Shown: positions 1-7,996, counted from the stretch's first letter. The stretch: 64,000 bases of DNA from Acidobacteriota bacterium (GCA_026393755.1 JAPKZO010000007.1:1-64000); one strand, 5' to 3'. The notes: a model not told the origin generated them from the letters alone. Numbers and translations are program-made.

Positions 1-54
1 CTTGCCCACCCCCAGTTTTGAGCATCACTGAAAAATGACACGGAAGCGTGCCTG

Positions 55-83
55 TTGAAACGGCGAGGTATGTGTGTTACATT
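55..83 (+). promoter_or_regulatory. Likely sigma-70 promoter of the insertion sequence
   Basis: TTGAAA at 55-60 and TACATT at 78-83 are separated by 17 bp and lie 11 bp before the ATG at 95. The interval also holds an inverted repeat (GTATGTGT ... ACACATATAC), which could be an operator. This is a prediction from spacing and consensus only. Confidence 0.5.
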
Positions 84-94
84 ACACATATACT

Positions 95-430
95 ATGGCT
101 ACCCGCGCATCTGAGACCGTGACCGACGTCGAGCGCTGGTTCCGCGAGCAGGCGACCCGGTTGTGGCCGGTGGCGTTGGGCTCGCTGAGCCTGCGGCGCA
201 GTCCGTGCGTCCGGGCGGGGTGCCAGGCGTGCGCCACCGGCGAGCAGCACGCCAGCTATGTGCTGTACGGCCGACACCGGGGTCGGCGCTTTGCGGTGTA
301 CGTCCCCGACGACGTGGCAGCGGACGTCCGCCGGGCGCTCGAGAATGGCCGCACGCTGCAAGCGCTCCTCGTGGAGGCGGGACGCCGCTATGCCGAGGCC
401 TGCAAGCGCGACCGCCGCGCGCGGCGGTGA
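95..430 (+). CDS. DUF6788-like accessory protein of the insertion sequence
   Basis: A 111-residue protein encoded just before and overlapping the transposase gene by 41 bp. Its middle contains a cysteine cluster (CVRAGCQACATG followed by HASYVLY) and then a short beta-rich stretch ending in YVPDD, the pattern of DUF6788 proteins, which are common companions of transposases of this kind and have a C-x-C zinc-finger-like core. I prefer the ATG at 95 to the one at 74 because it follows the promoter and starts the more natural sequence MATRASE. Its role in transposition is not known; it may bind DNA or regulate expression. Confidence 0.65.
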   Translation: MATRASETVTDVERWFREQATRLWPVALGSLSLRRSPCVRAGCQACATGEQHASYVLYGRHRGRRFAVYVPDDVAADVRRALENGRTLQALLVEAGRRYAEACKRDRRARR

Positions 431-1634
431 GCCGATCCCGGATGTGGTCGCGGTCGTGGAGGCCGCCGTCCTGGACACGTTCGCCGACTTGCGTCGCCCG
501 GTGCAGCGTAATCTCGCGGTGCTGACGGTGGCGTTTTTGCGCGTGCTCGGCGCGGCGCGCTCTGGGCACGGGCGCCTGTCGTTGGGCGCGCTGTTTCGCG
601 TCCTGCCGACCGAGGGGACGGCCCACGCGCGGGAAAAACGACTGCGGCGGTTTTTGGAGAATCCGCGCCTGGATCCCCGCGGCGTGACCGGCGGCCTGGC
701 GCGCGTCATCTTCGGGCAGCGCGGCGCCGGCGTGTGGCCGGTGGTCCTGGACCAAACGGCGGCGGGCTCCACACAGGCCTTGGTGGCGGGCGTGCCCTTT
801 GCCGGGCGCACCTTGCCGCTGGCCGTCTACACGTTTGACTATCCGTGGCGGGAAGCGGCCGTCGACAGTCAGAATCAACTCGAGCGGGTGTTTCTGCTCG
901 ACGTCGAAGCCGCGCTGCCGACCGGCGTCACCGGGGTGTGGATTGGCGACCGCGGCTACGCGCGGGCGGCGTTGCTGCGGCAGGCGTGGCTCGACCAGCG
1001 GCGCTACGTCATCCGGGGCCGGGCGGGCACCTGCGTCGAGTGGGCCGGCAAGCGACGCAAACTGGGCGAACTGCCGCCCGGGGTGGGGCACGCGATCCGC
1101 TACCGGCACGTGCTGTATCAGGCGCACACGCGGGTCCCCGTCGATGTGATCGCCTTGCACGATCCGGCCTTCAAGGAACCGTGGTGGCTGCTGGTGCCGC
1201 CCGACAGTGCAGCGGTGCTCCCCACCGCGCTGGTCGTCCAGCTCTATCGGGAACGCATGCAGGTCGAGCACACATTTCGGGACTTCAAGACCCACCTGGG
1301 GTTGCGCGGGCTGGACCTCCGTGTCCATGTCGCGGAACGGACCGGACGCCTCCTGCTCGCCTTCTGTCTGGCCTACGTGCTCGCGATCGCCCTCGGGAGT
1401 GAGCCCGAGGCCGCGCCCGCTCGACGCGATCTCGAAATCCTCCGGCGTCGCCCTCGACACGGCACGCGGCGTACGCTCAGCGTCCTATCGCTCGCCATGC
1501 AGATGCTGGCGCACCCCCGGTGGCGACACCGCGCCCTCACCGGTCTGCGCCGGCTGATCGATCGGCTCGCGCGTGGCCTGCCCGTGCTTCGGCATCCGCC
1601 GCCCACCCTCGACGACCGCCTCGCCCGCGCGTAG
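390..1634 (+). CDS. IS4-like DDE transposase
   Basis: A 414-residue transposase that cuts and joins DNA at the terminal repeats. The catalytic triad is visible: first Asp in VVLDQTAAGS, second Asp in WIGDRGYARAALL, and Glu inside LYRERMQVEHTFRDFK, which matches the IS4 signature Y-(2)-R-(3)-E-(6)-K exactly. The open frame continues upstream to 258, but the ATG at 390 starts after most of the overlap with the upstream gene and is the more likely start. No frameshift or internal stop is present, so the enzyme is probably active. A GTG start further in (444 or 456) cannot be excluded. Confidence 0.85.
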   Translation: MPRPASATAARGGEPIPDVVAVVEAAVLDTFADLRRPVQRNLAVLTVAFLRVLGAARSGHGRLSLGALFRVLPTEGTAHAREKRLRRFLENPRLDPRGVTGGLARVIFGQRGAGVWPVVLDQTAAGSTQALVAGVPFAGRTLPLAVYTFDYPWREAAVDSQNQLERVFLLDVEAALPTGVTGVWIGDRGYARAALLRQAWLDQRRYVIRGRAGTCVEWAGKRRKLGELPPGVGHAIRYRHVLYQAHTRVPVDVIALHDPAFKEPWWLLVPPDSAAVLPTALVVQLYRERMQVEHTFRDFKTHLGLRGLDLRVHVAERTGRLLLAFCLAYVLAIALGSEPEAAPARRDLEILRRRPRHGTRRTLSVLSLAMQMLAHPRWRHRALTGLRRLIDRLARGLPVLRHPPPTLDDRLARA

Positions 1635-1771
1635 CGCCCCGCCAACACGCACCCCTTGCGCTGGGGGTGTCGACCGGGTCCGGCGCCCCGCGTCACAGCA
1701 CACCACCATCTCCGTGGATACGGACGCCGACCGGCCCTCGACCGCGGTCCCACCACGCAGCCAAACGCGCC

Positions 1772-2224
1772 TCAACGGAAACTGGGGGTGGGCAAGCCCA
1801 GAATCTCGATGGCCTGATTGACCTCTGCCAGATCCCTGAGCAGCAAGTGGAAGCCGGTGAACTGATTGGGAATCACAACCTTGCGGCCCGAGCCCTTGAC
1901 CACCAAGAAGCCGAACTGGAAGCTGTGCGGTCGGACCGCCACGACATCTGTGGCTGCTAAGGTCCGTCGTCGTAACACAGCAACGAATGTGATACGCCCG
2001 TCGTCACTCACGACGATCCGGTGCGGTACGGCCAACATGAACAGCCATGCGATCGTGACGGCGCCAATGAACATCGCACTAACGAACACGGGTGGACCGT
2101 CAGGCTCGGACGCCGACACGAGCAAGGTGGCCGGAACGGCCAGCGAGAAGATGACGAACAACCCTAGCCACACCTTGAAGATCGGCGTCAGGTAGAGGTC
2201 GTATGTCCGAGGTGTCATCGGCAT
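1772..2224 (-). CDS. Small membrane protein with PH-like domain, C-terminus altered by the IS
   Basis: About 150 residues with two predicted membrane helices near the N-terminus (around residues 12-35 and 47-68) followed by a soluble beta-rich region that begins IVVSDDGRITF, like bacterial PH-type membrane-anchored proteins of unknown function. The ATG at 2224 has an AGGGAAG ribosome-binding site about ten bases upstream; a TTG at 2257 would add eleven residues. The last seven codons (LPTPSFR) and the stop are made of IS inverted-repeat sequence, so the native end of the protein has been replaced. Function unknown. Confidence 0.65.
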   Translation of the reverse strand: MPMTPRTYDLYLTPIFKVWLGLFVIFSLAVPATLLVSASEPDGPPVFVSAMFIGAVTIAWLFMLAVPHRIVVSDDGRITFVAVLRRRTLAATDVVAVRPHSFQFGFLVVKGSGRKVVIPNQFTGFHLLLRDLAEVNQAIEILGLPTPSFR

Positions 2225-2538
2225 TTCTGACGCTTCCCTCAGGCGCCTAACATCCAATAACCAACACGCGGGCTTTCCCGGTCCGCCAAGGGAATTGTCC
2301 CTAACGGACTGGTGAGAAGCAAGAACATGCTGCGGTCTGGATTGTGACGACGATCACGTCTCCCGCGATCCCCGTCAGCACGTCGATAGAACCATGGGCA
2401 GAACTTCTTGCGTCAGTCCGACTCACCGACGATAATCCGGTCGGCAACCGACGACGGCGCCACGTGGCCTGGGCGCCGTTTACATCCGAGTCGTGCGATG
2501 GCCCTTTCTGCCTATTGAACGTTCGCCCGACAACGCGC

Positions 2539-3267
2539 ATGCATACTGGAAACACGAGGCCGATCACCTTGCCATTGCCAGTCAGGATAGTCGGGGGGCT
2601 GTCGGTACTGGCCACGGCACTTCTGGCGGGTCGGTTGGTCTGGGAACAGACGATCCTGACCTGGCGCAACGGCCCGCAGATGGTCGGCTTCTCGCTGGTG
2701 CACGGTTCCTACGCCCCGCTCATCTTTGCGCCCATCGGTTTGCTCTTGTGGATTGCGGTGCTGGTCGCCGTGATTCTGATTGCGTTGGCGCGCCGTCGCC
2801 GGATGGCTCGTGCGATGTGGATCGACCTTGGGTGCTCCGCTGTCGTTGCCGGCGTTCTCGCAGTGCCGTACGGTACGTGGCAACGGTTGTTTGTCGGTCA
2901 CCTTGCGAGCGGACCACACGCGGGTCGTTTCCTGACGGCCGCGGCCGGTGGTGGCGATCTCCGTCTGGTTCGTGCGCTCATGTCACATGGCGTCCGAGTG
3001 GACGCCACCGACTATTACGGACAGACTGGCCTTCATACTGCTGCATCGGGAGACCATTTGGACGTCCTGGCTTTCTTGGTAGAGCACGGCGTCACCCTCG
3101 ATAAATTAGATCGTTACGGAGATTCAGCCTTGGAGAAAGCTGCGGAGCAGGGAGCGACTCAGGCCGCTCGCTTTCTCGAGCTACAGGGCGCCCATCTGGT
3201 TCGAGGAACGGCGGCCCGGCATGAGAAGGTCGTCGATGAGATGGTGCGAGAAGCGATGAGCAAGTAG
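2539..3267 (+). CDS. Membrane-anchored ankyrin-repeat protein
   Basis: The N-terminal half has three hydrophobic segments (from VRIVGGLSVLATALLAG, the LIFAPIGLLLWIAVLVAVIL stretch, and CSAVVAGVLAVPYG). The C-terminal 110 residues form about three ankyrin repeats, recognisable by GDLRLVRALMSHGVRVDATD, YGQTGLHTAASGDHLDVL and YGDSALEKAAEQGATQAARF. Ankyrin repeats bind proteins, so this is probably a membrane-bound interaction protein. The frame is open back to 2344, but the upstream residues look non-coding; the ATG at 2539 is preferred although no good ribosome-binding site precedes it. No clear operon partner. Confidence 0.6.
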   Translation: MHTGNTRPITLPLPVRIVGGLSVLATALLAGRLVWEQTILTWRNGPQMVGFSLVHGSYAPLIFAPIGLLLWIAVLVAVILIALARRRRMARAMWIDLGCSAVVAGVLAVPYGTWQRLFVGHLASGPHAGRFLTAAAGGGDLRLVRALMSHGVRVDATDYYGQTGLHTAASGDHLDVLAFLVEHGVTLDKLDRYGDSALEKAAEQGATQAARFLELQGAHLVRGTAARHEKVVDEMVREAMSK

Positions 3268-3338
3268 GTCGGCTACTACGGGGCTGCACCATAATTGACC
3301 TCTGAAGCAGCAAGGACTCACTTCGCAGTGCAGGGGGC

Positions 3339-3635
3339 TTGAGGCGCCGCGAGGGGGTCGAGTGTGCGCATTTCGGCCATCGTGATCGCCCGTTCCAGGC
3401 ATCGCAATCGGGGTCCCAGTTGGGACACGCCGATCCCAAGATGACCCGTCGCTACCTGAATCTTGGGGACGAATCCCTGATGACGGCGGTGAACCGGATG
3501 AAGGACCCCACAGAGACGCAGACGCCGGCGGAAGCGATTCCCGATCAGTCAGAAGATTCACATTCCTTGCACAGTCCAGCCGAAAGCGAGCCGGACACCC
3601 AGTCCGGTCCTACGGAGAATCCGCTAGTTTCTTAG
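3339..3635 (+). pseudogene. C-terminal remnant of a tyrosine recombinase
   Basis: The translation contains LGHADPKMTRRYLNLGDESL, the end of the catalytic domain of phage-type integrases: the LGH histidine, and the nucleophile tyrosine in RRY. The Arg and HxxR parts of the active site and the whole N-terminal domain are missing, so this is a scrap that cannot recombine DNA. It is followed by about 50 residues of low-complexity acidic tail. It ends a few bases before tRNA-His, a typical integration target, which suggests an old element once integrated there. Confidence 0.65.
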
Positions 3636-3643
3636 GGAAGTTG

Positions 3644-3719
3644 TGGGGTGGGTAACGGGGTTCGAACCCGCGACTTCCGGAGCCACAGTCCGGCGCTCTA
3701 CCGCTGAGCTATACCCACC
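3644..3719 (-). tRNA. tRNA-His (GTG), CCA encoded
   Basis: Read on the minus strand, the sequence begins GGTGGGTATAGCTCAG and folds into a full cloverleaf. The anticodon loop CTGTGGC gives anticodon GTG. The extra 5' G at -1 faces C73, the identity element of tRNA-His. The T arm contains GGTTCGAACCC, and the 3' CCA is encoded at 3644-3646. An integrase remnant ends directly downstream of it. Confidence 0.95.
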
Positions 3720-3788
3720 GTGCGGAGAAGATCCAGTGTAGCAAACGCGGTCGGGATGCCGCAATCAATGACGGGGCGGGGCGTCTGG

Positions 3789-4238
3789 CTACTCCGCCGC
3801 CGAGAGCACGACGAGGTCGCGGGCGGTAGCGCCACGCACGGCTCGGATGGGAATGCTGCGATCGAAGGTCGCCAGCCGGCCGCCGTGCGCGCGAGCGACG
3901 GCGAGCAGGTAGGCGTCCGTGATCTGGCGGTAACCGGCGAGGCAAGCCACGTCGAACACCTTGCGGTCTCGGAGCGACGGGCCGTCAGGCCAGAACTGAT
4001 GTCCGCCGCTGGCGCAGAAGCGGCGCAATCGCTCCACCATTTCTGCGGCGCGCACGTCCGGCGCCCCGTAGGCTGGATTCGCCACGACCCGGACCAGTCC
4101 GTTCTCGGTTATCGGGCACGTTGCCCAACCCGCCCGGGCGTTGTCGGCAAACCAGTCGTGGGCGATGTCGTGATGGACGTGGTCAGGGTCGAACAGTGCG
4201 ACCAGCACATTCACGTCGAGCAGCCACGCGTTGCTCAC
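3789..4238 (-). CDS. PIN-domain toxin (VapC-like ribonuclease)
   Basis: A 149-residue PIN-domain protein, predicted to be a metal-dependent RNase that cleaves tRNA or rRNA. Acidic residues of the fold are visible in LLDVNVLVALFDPDH near the start, the conserved PITENGLVRV in the middle, and DAYLLAVARAHGGRLATFD near the end. It overlaps the upstream RHH gene by four bases (ATGA), the usual arrangement of VapBC pairs in which the antitoxin is translated first and neutralises the toxin. Length and architecture are normal for the family. Confidence 0.85.
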   Translation of the reverse strand: MSNAWLLDVNVLVALFDPDHVHHDIAHDWFADNARAGWATCPITENGLVRVVANPAYGAPDVRAAEMVERLRRFCASGGHQFWPDGPSLRDRKVFDVACLAGYRQITDAYLLAVARAHGGRLATFDRSIPIRAVRGATARDLVVLSAAE

Positions 4239-4462
4239 GCGTCATCCCTCAGACTGTTCACCAGCTTCATCGTCGGCCGTTCCCGACCCGCTGGCCGGCG
4301 TGCCAGCAACGGCACTCCGTTGCGTTCCCTCGCAGCGCGCGGGCGCGCCATCCCGCGACGCGCCAGATCCGACAGCATCTGGCCGGCGGTCGTGTGATGC
4401 GCGCTCGCCAACTCCTTGGCCGCCTGTAGCACATCTTCGTCGATGTCGAGCGTCGTTCTCAT
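4235..4462 (-). CDS. Ribbon-helix-helix antitoxin (VapB-like)
   Basis: A 75-residue protein whose first 45 residues (MRTTLDIDEDVLQAAKELA ...) form a ribbon-helix-helix DNA-binding domain; the remaining basic tail would wrap the PIN toxin encoded next. I chose the ATG at 4462 rather than 4483 because family members start with this M-R-T-T-L beta strand. Antitoxin and toxin complexes of this type usually repress their own promoter, which would lie in the 4463-4586 gap shared with the divergent MFS gene. Confidence 0.8.
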   Translation of the reverse strand: MRTTLDIDEDVLQAAKELASAHHTTAGQMLSDLARRGMARPRAARERNGVPLLARRPAGRERPTMKLVNSLRDDA

Positions 4463-4586
4463 GGGGCAAGCATCTCGCATCACGCATCAGATGTCAAACT
4501 TCGTTCTCCGGCCGCCGTTCTGTTTGTGCTGACGACGCTGGAGATCAACGCCGGCCACGTAAGCCCAGGTATATGATGCCCGGACC

Positions 4587-5831
4587 ATGCTCATGAGCGG
4601 CCCCCAATCCACCGACGTGCCTCGTGTTGCGCCTCATCCCTGGGTGTGGGCCGTTCTGTACTTTCCGCTCGGCATGGCCATCGGGTATCCATCGGTGGCG
4701 CTCGGTTATCTGGGAAGCCGGGCCGGGCTCAATGTCGACGCGGTTGCCACCATCGTCGGAATGACGTTTGTCGCGAGCGGCTGGAAGTTTCTGTGGGCGC
4801 CTGTTGGCGACTACACCTTGTCGCGCAAGACCTGGTACGTGATTGCCGTGTCGCTCGTCGCGGTCGGCCTGGTCGCGTTGACCGTCGTTCCCGTGTCCTC
4901 GAAGACAACCGGGCTGCTTTCGACGCTCACGCTGATGACGACGGTGGCGGCGACGTTCATCGCGTTTGCGACTGAAGGCCTGATGGCGCACAACACGCCA
5001 GTGGCCGCGCGCGGGCGAGCGGCGGGCTGGTTTCAATCGGGCAACCAGTTCGGCCAGACGGCGGGTGGCGGGATCGGCTTGTGGTTCGTCGTGCACGCGC
5101 CCTCGACGTGGATGGCTGGCCTGGCGCTTGCGGCCATCGTGCTGGCGTGCGCGCTCCCGCTCCTGCGTCTCGAAGAGCCACCTCGTGCGCTTGGCGGCGC
5201 GTCGGTTGGCAGTCGCGTGCGGGACGCGTGGCAGGAACTGGCGTCAGTGCTTCGGGCACGCGCCGGGCGGCTGGCGCTCATCCTGGCGATTCTGCCGATC
5301 GGCACCGGTGCGGCGATGTTCCTGTTCAGTGCGATTGGCGACGAGTTCCACGCCTCAGCCGACGTCGTGTCGGGCGTGCTTGGCCTGGGCGGCGGCGTGG
5401 CGATCGTGTTGGGCTGTATTGCTGGCGGCCGCCTGGCCGATCGAGTGGCGAAGCCCACGGCGTACGCCGTATCGTGCGGGCTTGGCCTGGTCGCGTGCGT
5501 GGTGATCGCCTGGTCGCCGCGATCGTCGGAGGGCTACGCCTTCTCGACGCTGTTCTACACCTTCACGCTGGGGATGGTCTCGGCGTCGTTCACCGGGCTC
5601 GTGCTGGCCATCATTGGCGACACCGCGGCGGCCACCAAGATCAATCTCTTCTTCGCGCTCAACACGTTGTTCAGCCTGGGCATGCTGCGGCTGGTCGGAC
5701 GGGTGCACGATGCCTCGTCCACCAATGCGATGCTGTACACCGAAGCGCTGATCGGCGTGGCTGCCCTGGTGCTGTTCGTCGCGCTCTCGCGGTATGTGCG
5801 GGGCGGGGACGTGGCTCCTATCGCTTCTTGA
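4587..5831 (+). CDS. Major facilitator superfamily transporter
   Basis: A 414-residue integral membrane protein with about twelve hydrophobic helices and a central cytoplasmic loop around residues 190-230, the MFS layout. The motif between helices 2 and 3 is degenerate (APVGDYTLSRK), while GGRLADRVAKPTAY in the second half is a good copy of the same loop. The sequence resembles the AmpG/MFS-1 type, but the substrate cannot be read from it. The end of the gene overlaps the convergent DUF4097 gene by 14 bp. No operon partner. Confidence 0.8.
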   Translation: MLMSGPQSTDVPRVAPHPWVWAVLYFPLGMAIGYPSVALGYLGSRAGLNVDAVATIVGMTFVASGWKFLWAPVGDYTLSRKTWYVIAVSLVAVGLVALTVVPVSSKTTGLLSTLTLMTTVAATFIAFATEGLMAHNTPVAARGRAAGWFQSGNQFGQTAGGGIGLWFVVHAPSTWMAGLALAAIVLACALPLLRLEEPPRALGGASVGSRVRDAWQELASVLRARAGRLALILAILPIGTGAAMFLFSAIGDEFHASADVVSGVLGLGGGVAIVLGCIAGGRLADRVAKPTAYAVSCGLGLVACVVIAWSPRSSEGYAFSTLFYTFTLGMVSASFTGLVLAIIGDTAAATKINLFFALNTLFSLGMLRLVGRVHDASSTNAMLYTEALIGVAALVLFVALSRYVRGGDVAPIAS

Positions 5832-6636
5832 TGGACATCGGGCCGTTCGTGGTCGCGACGCGAACAGGCGCTCCGCCCGAGCCAATCGGGGTCTTGATCG
5901 AACGCGTCCGCGAGTTGGGAAGTTCCCCCTGTATCGTGACTGGAATGTCCACCCGGAATGGGCCGTTGACGGTTCGCGCCTCGAGCTGGGCCGAGTAGCC
6001 GTCCGGCACGGCGACCGAGACCGGGCCGTTCTGGGTCTGGGCATCAAGGCCCTCACCGTCCCACGACGTTCCCGCCAGCACAATGCTGAGCGGTCCGTTC
6101 GTGGTTCGCGCGCGGACGTTGCCTCCGAGCTCGGTGAGCGACATCGGACCGTTTGTTGTCGTCGCCTCGATTTGGCCGCTGATGCCCGTAATCCCGACCG
6201 GGCCGTTGAGGGCTTTGATTTCGACGTCGCTGTGGCGGGGTGCGGACAACACGAAGCTCACCGACCAGGACCGGCCGCTCTTGGAGGCCGGGCCATCAGC
6301 CCTGAGCGCGCCGCTGCTGGTGCCGACGACGATCTGGCCGGCGATATCACGGGCTGTGACTTCACTGTCGGCCTGGATCTGAATTCGGGCGCTGCCAGCG
6401 ACCGTCGCCTGGTCCCAGCCCGTCAGCTGGACCCCGCCGTTTGGCTGGGCGTCCACATGAAGGGAGCCTCCTCCCGGCAAATTGACCGGTCGCACCTCAC
6501 AGTGGCGGAACTGCCCGCCCTGCTGCTCCTTGCACTGGGCGAGCCAGTCGGCGTCGCTCTGCTGGGCAACAGCCGCAGAGCCTGTCAGCGACATACCAGC
6601 GACCATCGTCGCTGCAAGCATCCATTTCGTGCGCAT
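5818..6636 (-). CDS. Secreted DUF4097-type beta-helix adhesin-like protein
   Basis: A 272-residue protein with an N-terminal signal peptide (MRTKWMLAATMVAGMSLTGS, cleavage near AVAQQ). The mature part is a repeating series of short beta strands with the NGP motif (LNGPVGITGISG, TNGPMSLTELGG, TNGPLSIVLAG, QNGPVSVAVP, VNGPFRVDIP, TNGPMSIKKR), typical of DUF4097 putative adhesins that fold as a beta-solenoid. A clear ribosome-binding site AAGGAGA lies seven bases upstream of the ATG at 6636. The open frame extends to 7050 but that portion is non-coding in character. Probably periplasmic or surface exposed; function unknown. Confidence 0.8.
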   Translation of the reverse strand: MRTKWMLAATMVAGMSLTGSAAVAQQSDADWLAQCKEQQGGQFRHCEVRPVNLPGGGSLHVDAQPNGGVQLTGWDQATVAGSARIQIQADSEVTARDIAGQIVVGTSSGALRADGPASKSGRSWSVSFVLSAPRHSDVEIKALNGPVGITGISGQIEATTTNGPMSLTELGGNVRARTTNGPLSIVLAGTSWDGEGLDAQTQNGPVSVAVPDGYSAQLEARTVNGPFRVDIPVTIQGELPNSRTRSIKTPIGSGGAPVRVATTNGPMSIKKR

Positions 6637-7050
6637 TGATCTATCTCCTTCTTTCCGATGTGAGGATTGTTCCGCGACCAGCACGCGTTGCCTGGCGGGC
6701 CGTGTTCGGCCCTCCGGGTTCTCGTCGGAGGCGCCGCTGAAACTATGACGAGATCGAACCGCGGTGCGTTGCCCGGACGTTCGTGCTTTTGTGGTGCTGG
6801 CGCTGAGCAGGGTCCGCTTGGCACGCCTGGGATCGCCCCCCCTCGACCCTTCGGTGAACTCAGGGTCGTCCCGAGCGTGGCCGAGGGGCGACTTTGCTCG
6901 GGGCGTCCTGAGCAACGCCAAAGGCCGGGCTCCCCGACTTCGCCCTTTGGGCTGCGCCGAGGTCTCGCCGTAGCGCTTCGCGCGGAGGCGGACAGCCCGG
7001 CAGACGGTCCGATTGGGTGTACTCGTCGTAGAATGATGGGAGTCAGCCAC
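6637..7050. other. Intergenic stretch with dispersed-repeat-like sequence
   Basis: No convincing gene. Between about 6835 and 7000 there are GC-rich palindromic stretches (CCCTCGACCCTTCGG ... CTCAGGGTCG and a run ending TAGCGCTTCGCGCGGAGGCGG) of the kind that occur as short dispersed repeats in high-GC soil genomes. That they are genomic repeats cannot be shown from one window. Confidence 0.35.
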
Positions 7051-7092
7051 GCGCCCCTAGCTCAGCCGGATAGAGCACCGGCCTGCTAAGCC
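7020..7092 (+). repeat. Direct repeat of the tRNA-Arg promoter and 5' half (partner 7746-7818)
   Basis: These 73 bp match 7746-7818 with roughly nine to ten differences, including the upstream CTCGTCGTAGAAT segment and the tRNA from its first base through the anticodon stem. The second copy belongs to the intact tRNA-Arg gene. The DUF2442 and DUF4160 genes lie between the two copies. Confidence 0.8.
7051..7092 (+). pseudogene. tRNA-Arg 5'-half remnant
   Basis: The sequence GCGCCCCTAGCTCAGCCGG and what follows reproduce the acceptor 5' strand, D arm and anticodon arm of the intact tRNA-Arg at 7777, with the anticodon position changed from TCT to GCT. After 7092 the similarity stops; no proper T arm or 3' acceptor strand follows, so it cannot be a functional tRNA. 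Confidence 0.7.
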
Positions 7093-7166
7093 GTGGGCCG
7101 CTCCGGTTTCTGGTTCGCGGGAACGACAGCTCGGGCGCAGGACTTGCGATGGAGGCGAGAGACGGC

Positions 7167-7451
7167 ATGAATCGGATCACTCGCGTTACGCCGTTGCCCG
7201 GGTACCAACTCCGCCTGGTCTTCGACAATGGAATCGAAGGCGTGGCGGATCTTTCCGGCCTGGTCGGCTGCGGCGTTTTTGCCGCCTTGGCCCAGGATAC
7301 CGCCTTCGACAATGTCCAGATTGGCATGAGCGGGGAGTTGGTGTGGCCGAACGGGCTGGATCTGTGCGCGGACTCGCTGTACTTGCGCATCACAGGTCAA
7401 TCGCCTGCCGACGTGTTTCCGTCGCTGAGGCGCGAGGCGAAGATTGCCTGA
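7167..7451 (+). CDS. DUF2442 protein
   Basis: A small protein of about 94 residues with the DUF2442 layout: an N-terminal strand pair NRITRVTPLPGYQLRLVFDN, then a helix, and a late LVWPNGLDLCADSLY motif, which is highly characteristic of the family. It overlaps by eight bases the following DUF4160 gene. DUF4160-DUF2442 neighbours occur widely as small two-gene cassettes suspected to be toxin-antitoxin pairs, but their activity is not established. The ATG at 7167 follows a GGAGG element; 7149 is an alternative start. Confidence 0.75.
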   Translation: MNRITRVTPLPGYQLRLVFDNGIEGVADLSGLVGCGVFAALAQDTAFDNVQIGMSGELVWPNGLDLCADSLYLRITGQSPADVFPSLRREAKIA

Positions 7452-7704
7452 GATCTGCCGCTTCTACGGGATCGTGATCAAGATGTTCTGGGACGATCAC
7501 GAGCCGCCTCATTTTCACGCCGAATATGGCGAGCACGTGGCCATCGTCGACATCCAGTCGCTTGCTGTCATCGATGGCTGGTTGCCGTCGCGAGCCCTCG
7601 GGTTGACGGTGGAGTGGGCATCTGCGCGGCGCGACCAGTTGCTCGGGCTGTGGATCCGGGCCCGGGCGCTGGAACCACTGGAACGCTTGGCTCCGCTCGA
7701 CTGA
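7444..7704 (+). CDS. DUF4160 protein
   Basis: An 86-residue protein beginning with a TTG codon inside the end of the DUF2442 gene. It shows the family signature FYGIVIKMFWDDHEPPHFHA followed by EYGEHVAIVDI, with the conserved acidic and histidine residues. Proteins of this family usually sit next to DUF2442 proteins in mobile regions. Here the pair lies between a broken and an intact copy of tRNA-Arg, which supports recent acquisition. Confidence 0.8.
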   Translation: MPEICRFYGIVIKMFWDDHEPPHFHAEYGEHVAIVDIQSLAVIDGWLPSRALGLTVEWASARRDQLLGLWIRARALEPLERLAPLD

Positions 7705-7776
7705 AGCTGACTAAGTCTGAACGGGTCGAGTGTGCGCCGGCCCGATGCTCGTCGTAGAATCGTGAGAGTTAGCCAC

Positions 7777-7853
7777 GCGCCCGTAGCTCAGCTGGATAGA
7801 GCACCGGCCTTCTAAGCCGGGGGTCCCGCGTTCGAGTCGCGGCGGGCGCGCCA
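7777..7853 (+). tRNA. tRNA-Arg (TCT), CCA encoded
   Basis: A full cloverleaf: acceptor GCGCCCG paired with CGGGCGC, D arm GCTCAGCTGGATAGAGC, anticodon arm CCGGCCTTCTAAGCCGG with anticodon TCT, T arm CCGCGTTCGAGTCGCGG, discriminator G and an encoded CCA at 7851-7853. Related broken copies lie at 7051 and 15798, marking this gene as an insertion site for mobile DNA. Confidence 0.95.
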
Positions 7854-7996
7854 GTTCAGGCCAGATTCCGCAGATTGCCTTTGTGGCCTCCGAGTTCGGG
7901 CCATCTTCCCGCGCACTCGGGACCGGTCACCCTCTAGCTCGGTGAAATACTTCGTGGCTTTTCTTTCGGGATTCGAGGTAATCGTGATGACGCACG

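Larger units (their letters stand above)
1..1796 (+). mobile_element. IS4-family-like insertion sequence, complete
   Basis: The element is bounded by perfect 18-bp terminal inverted repeats: CTTGCCCACCCCCAGTTT at 1-18 and its reverse complement at 1779-1796. It carries two overlapping genes on the plus strand, a short DUF6788-like protein and a DDE transposase with the IS4 YREK signature. The left repeat begins at the first base of the window, so the left target-site flank cannot be checked. The right end lies inside the coding sequence of the neighbouring minus-strand gene, which shows that the element inserted there. The exact outer ends may extend a base or two because no target duplication is visible. 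Confidence 0.9.

Noticed and set aside
99-1460. 453-residue minus-strand open frame across the insertion sequence
   Set aside because: It is the antiphase of the transposase gene, with proline/arginine-rich sequence and no motif; such long shadows are normal in GC-rich DNA.
2344-2538. Extended N-terminus of the ankyrin protein
   Set aside because: The extra 65 residues are arginine-rich and lack protein-like patterning; the hydrophobic segment starts shortly after the ATG at 2539.
7051-7092. Second functional tRNA (anticodon GCT, Ser-like)
   Set aside because: Only the 5' half is present; no long variable arm, T arm or 3' acceptor strand follows.
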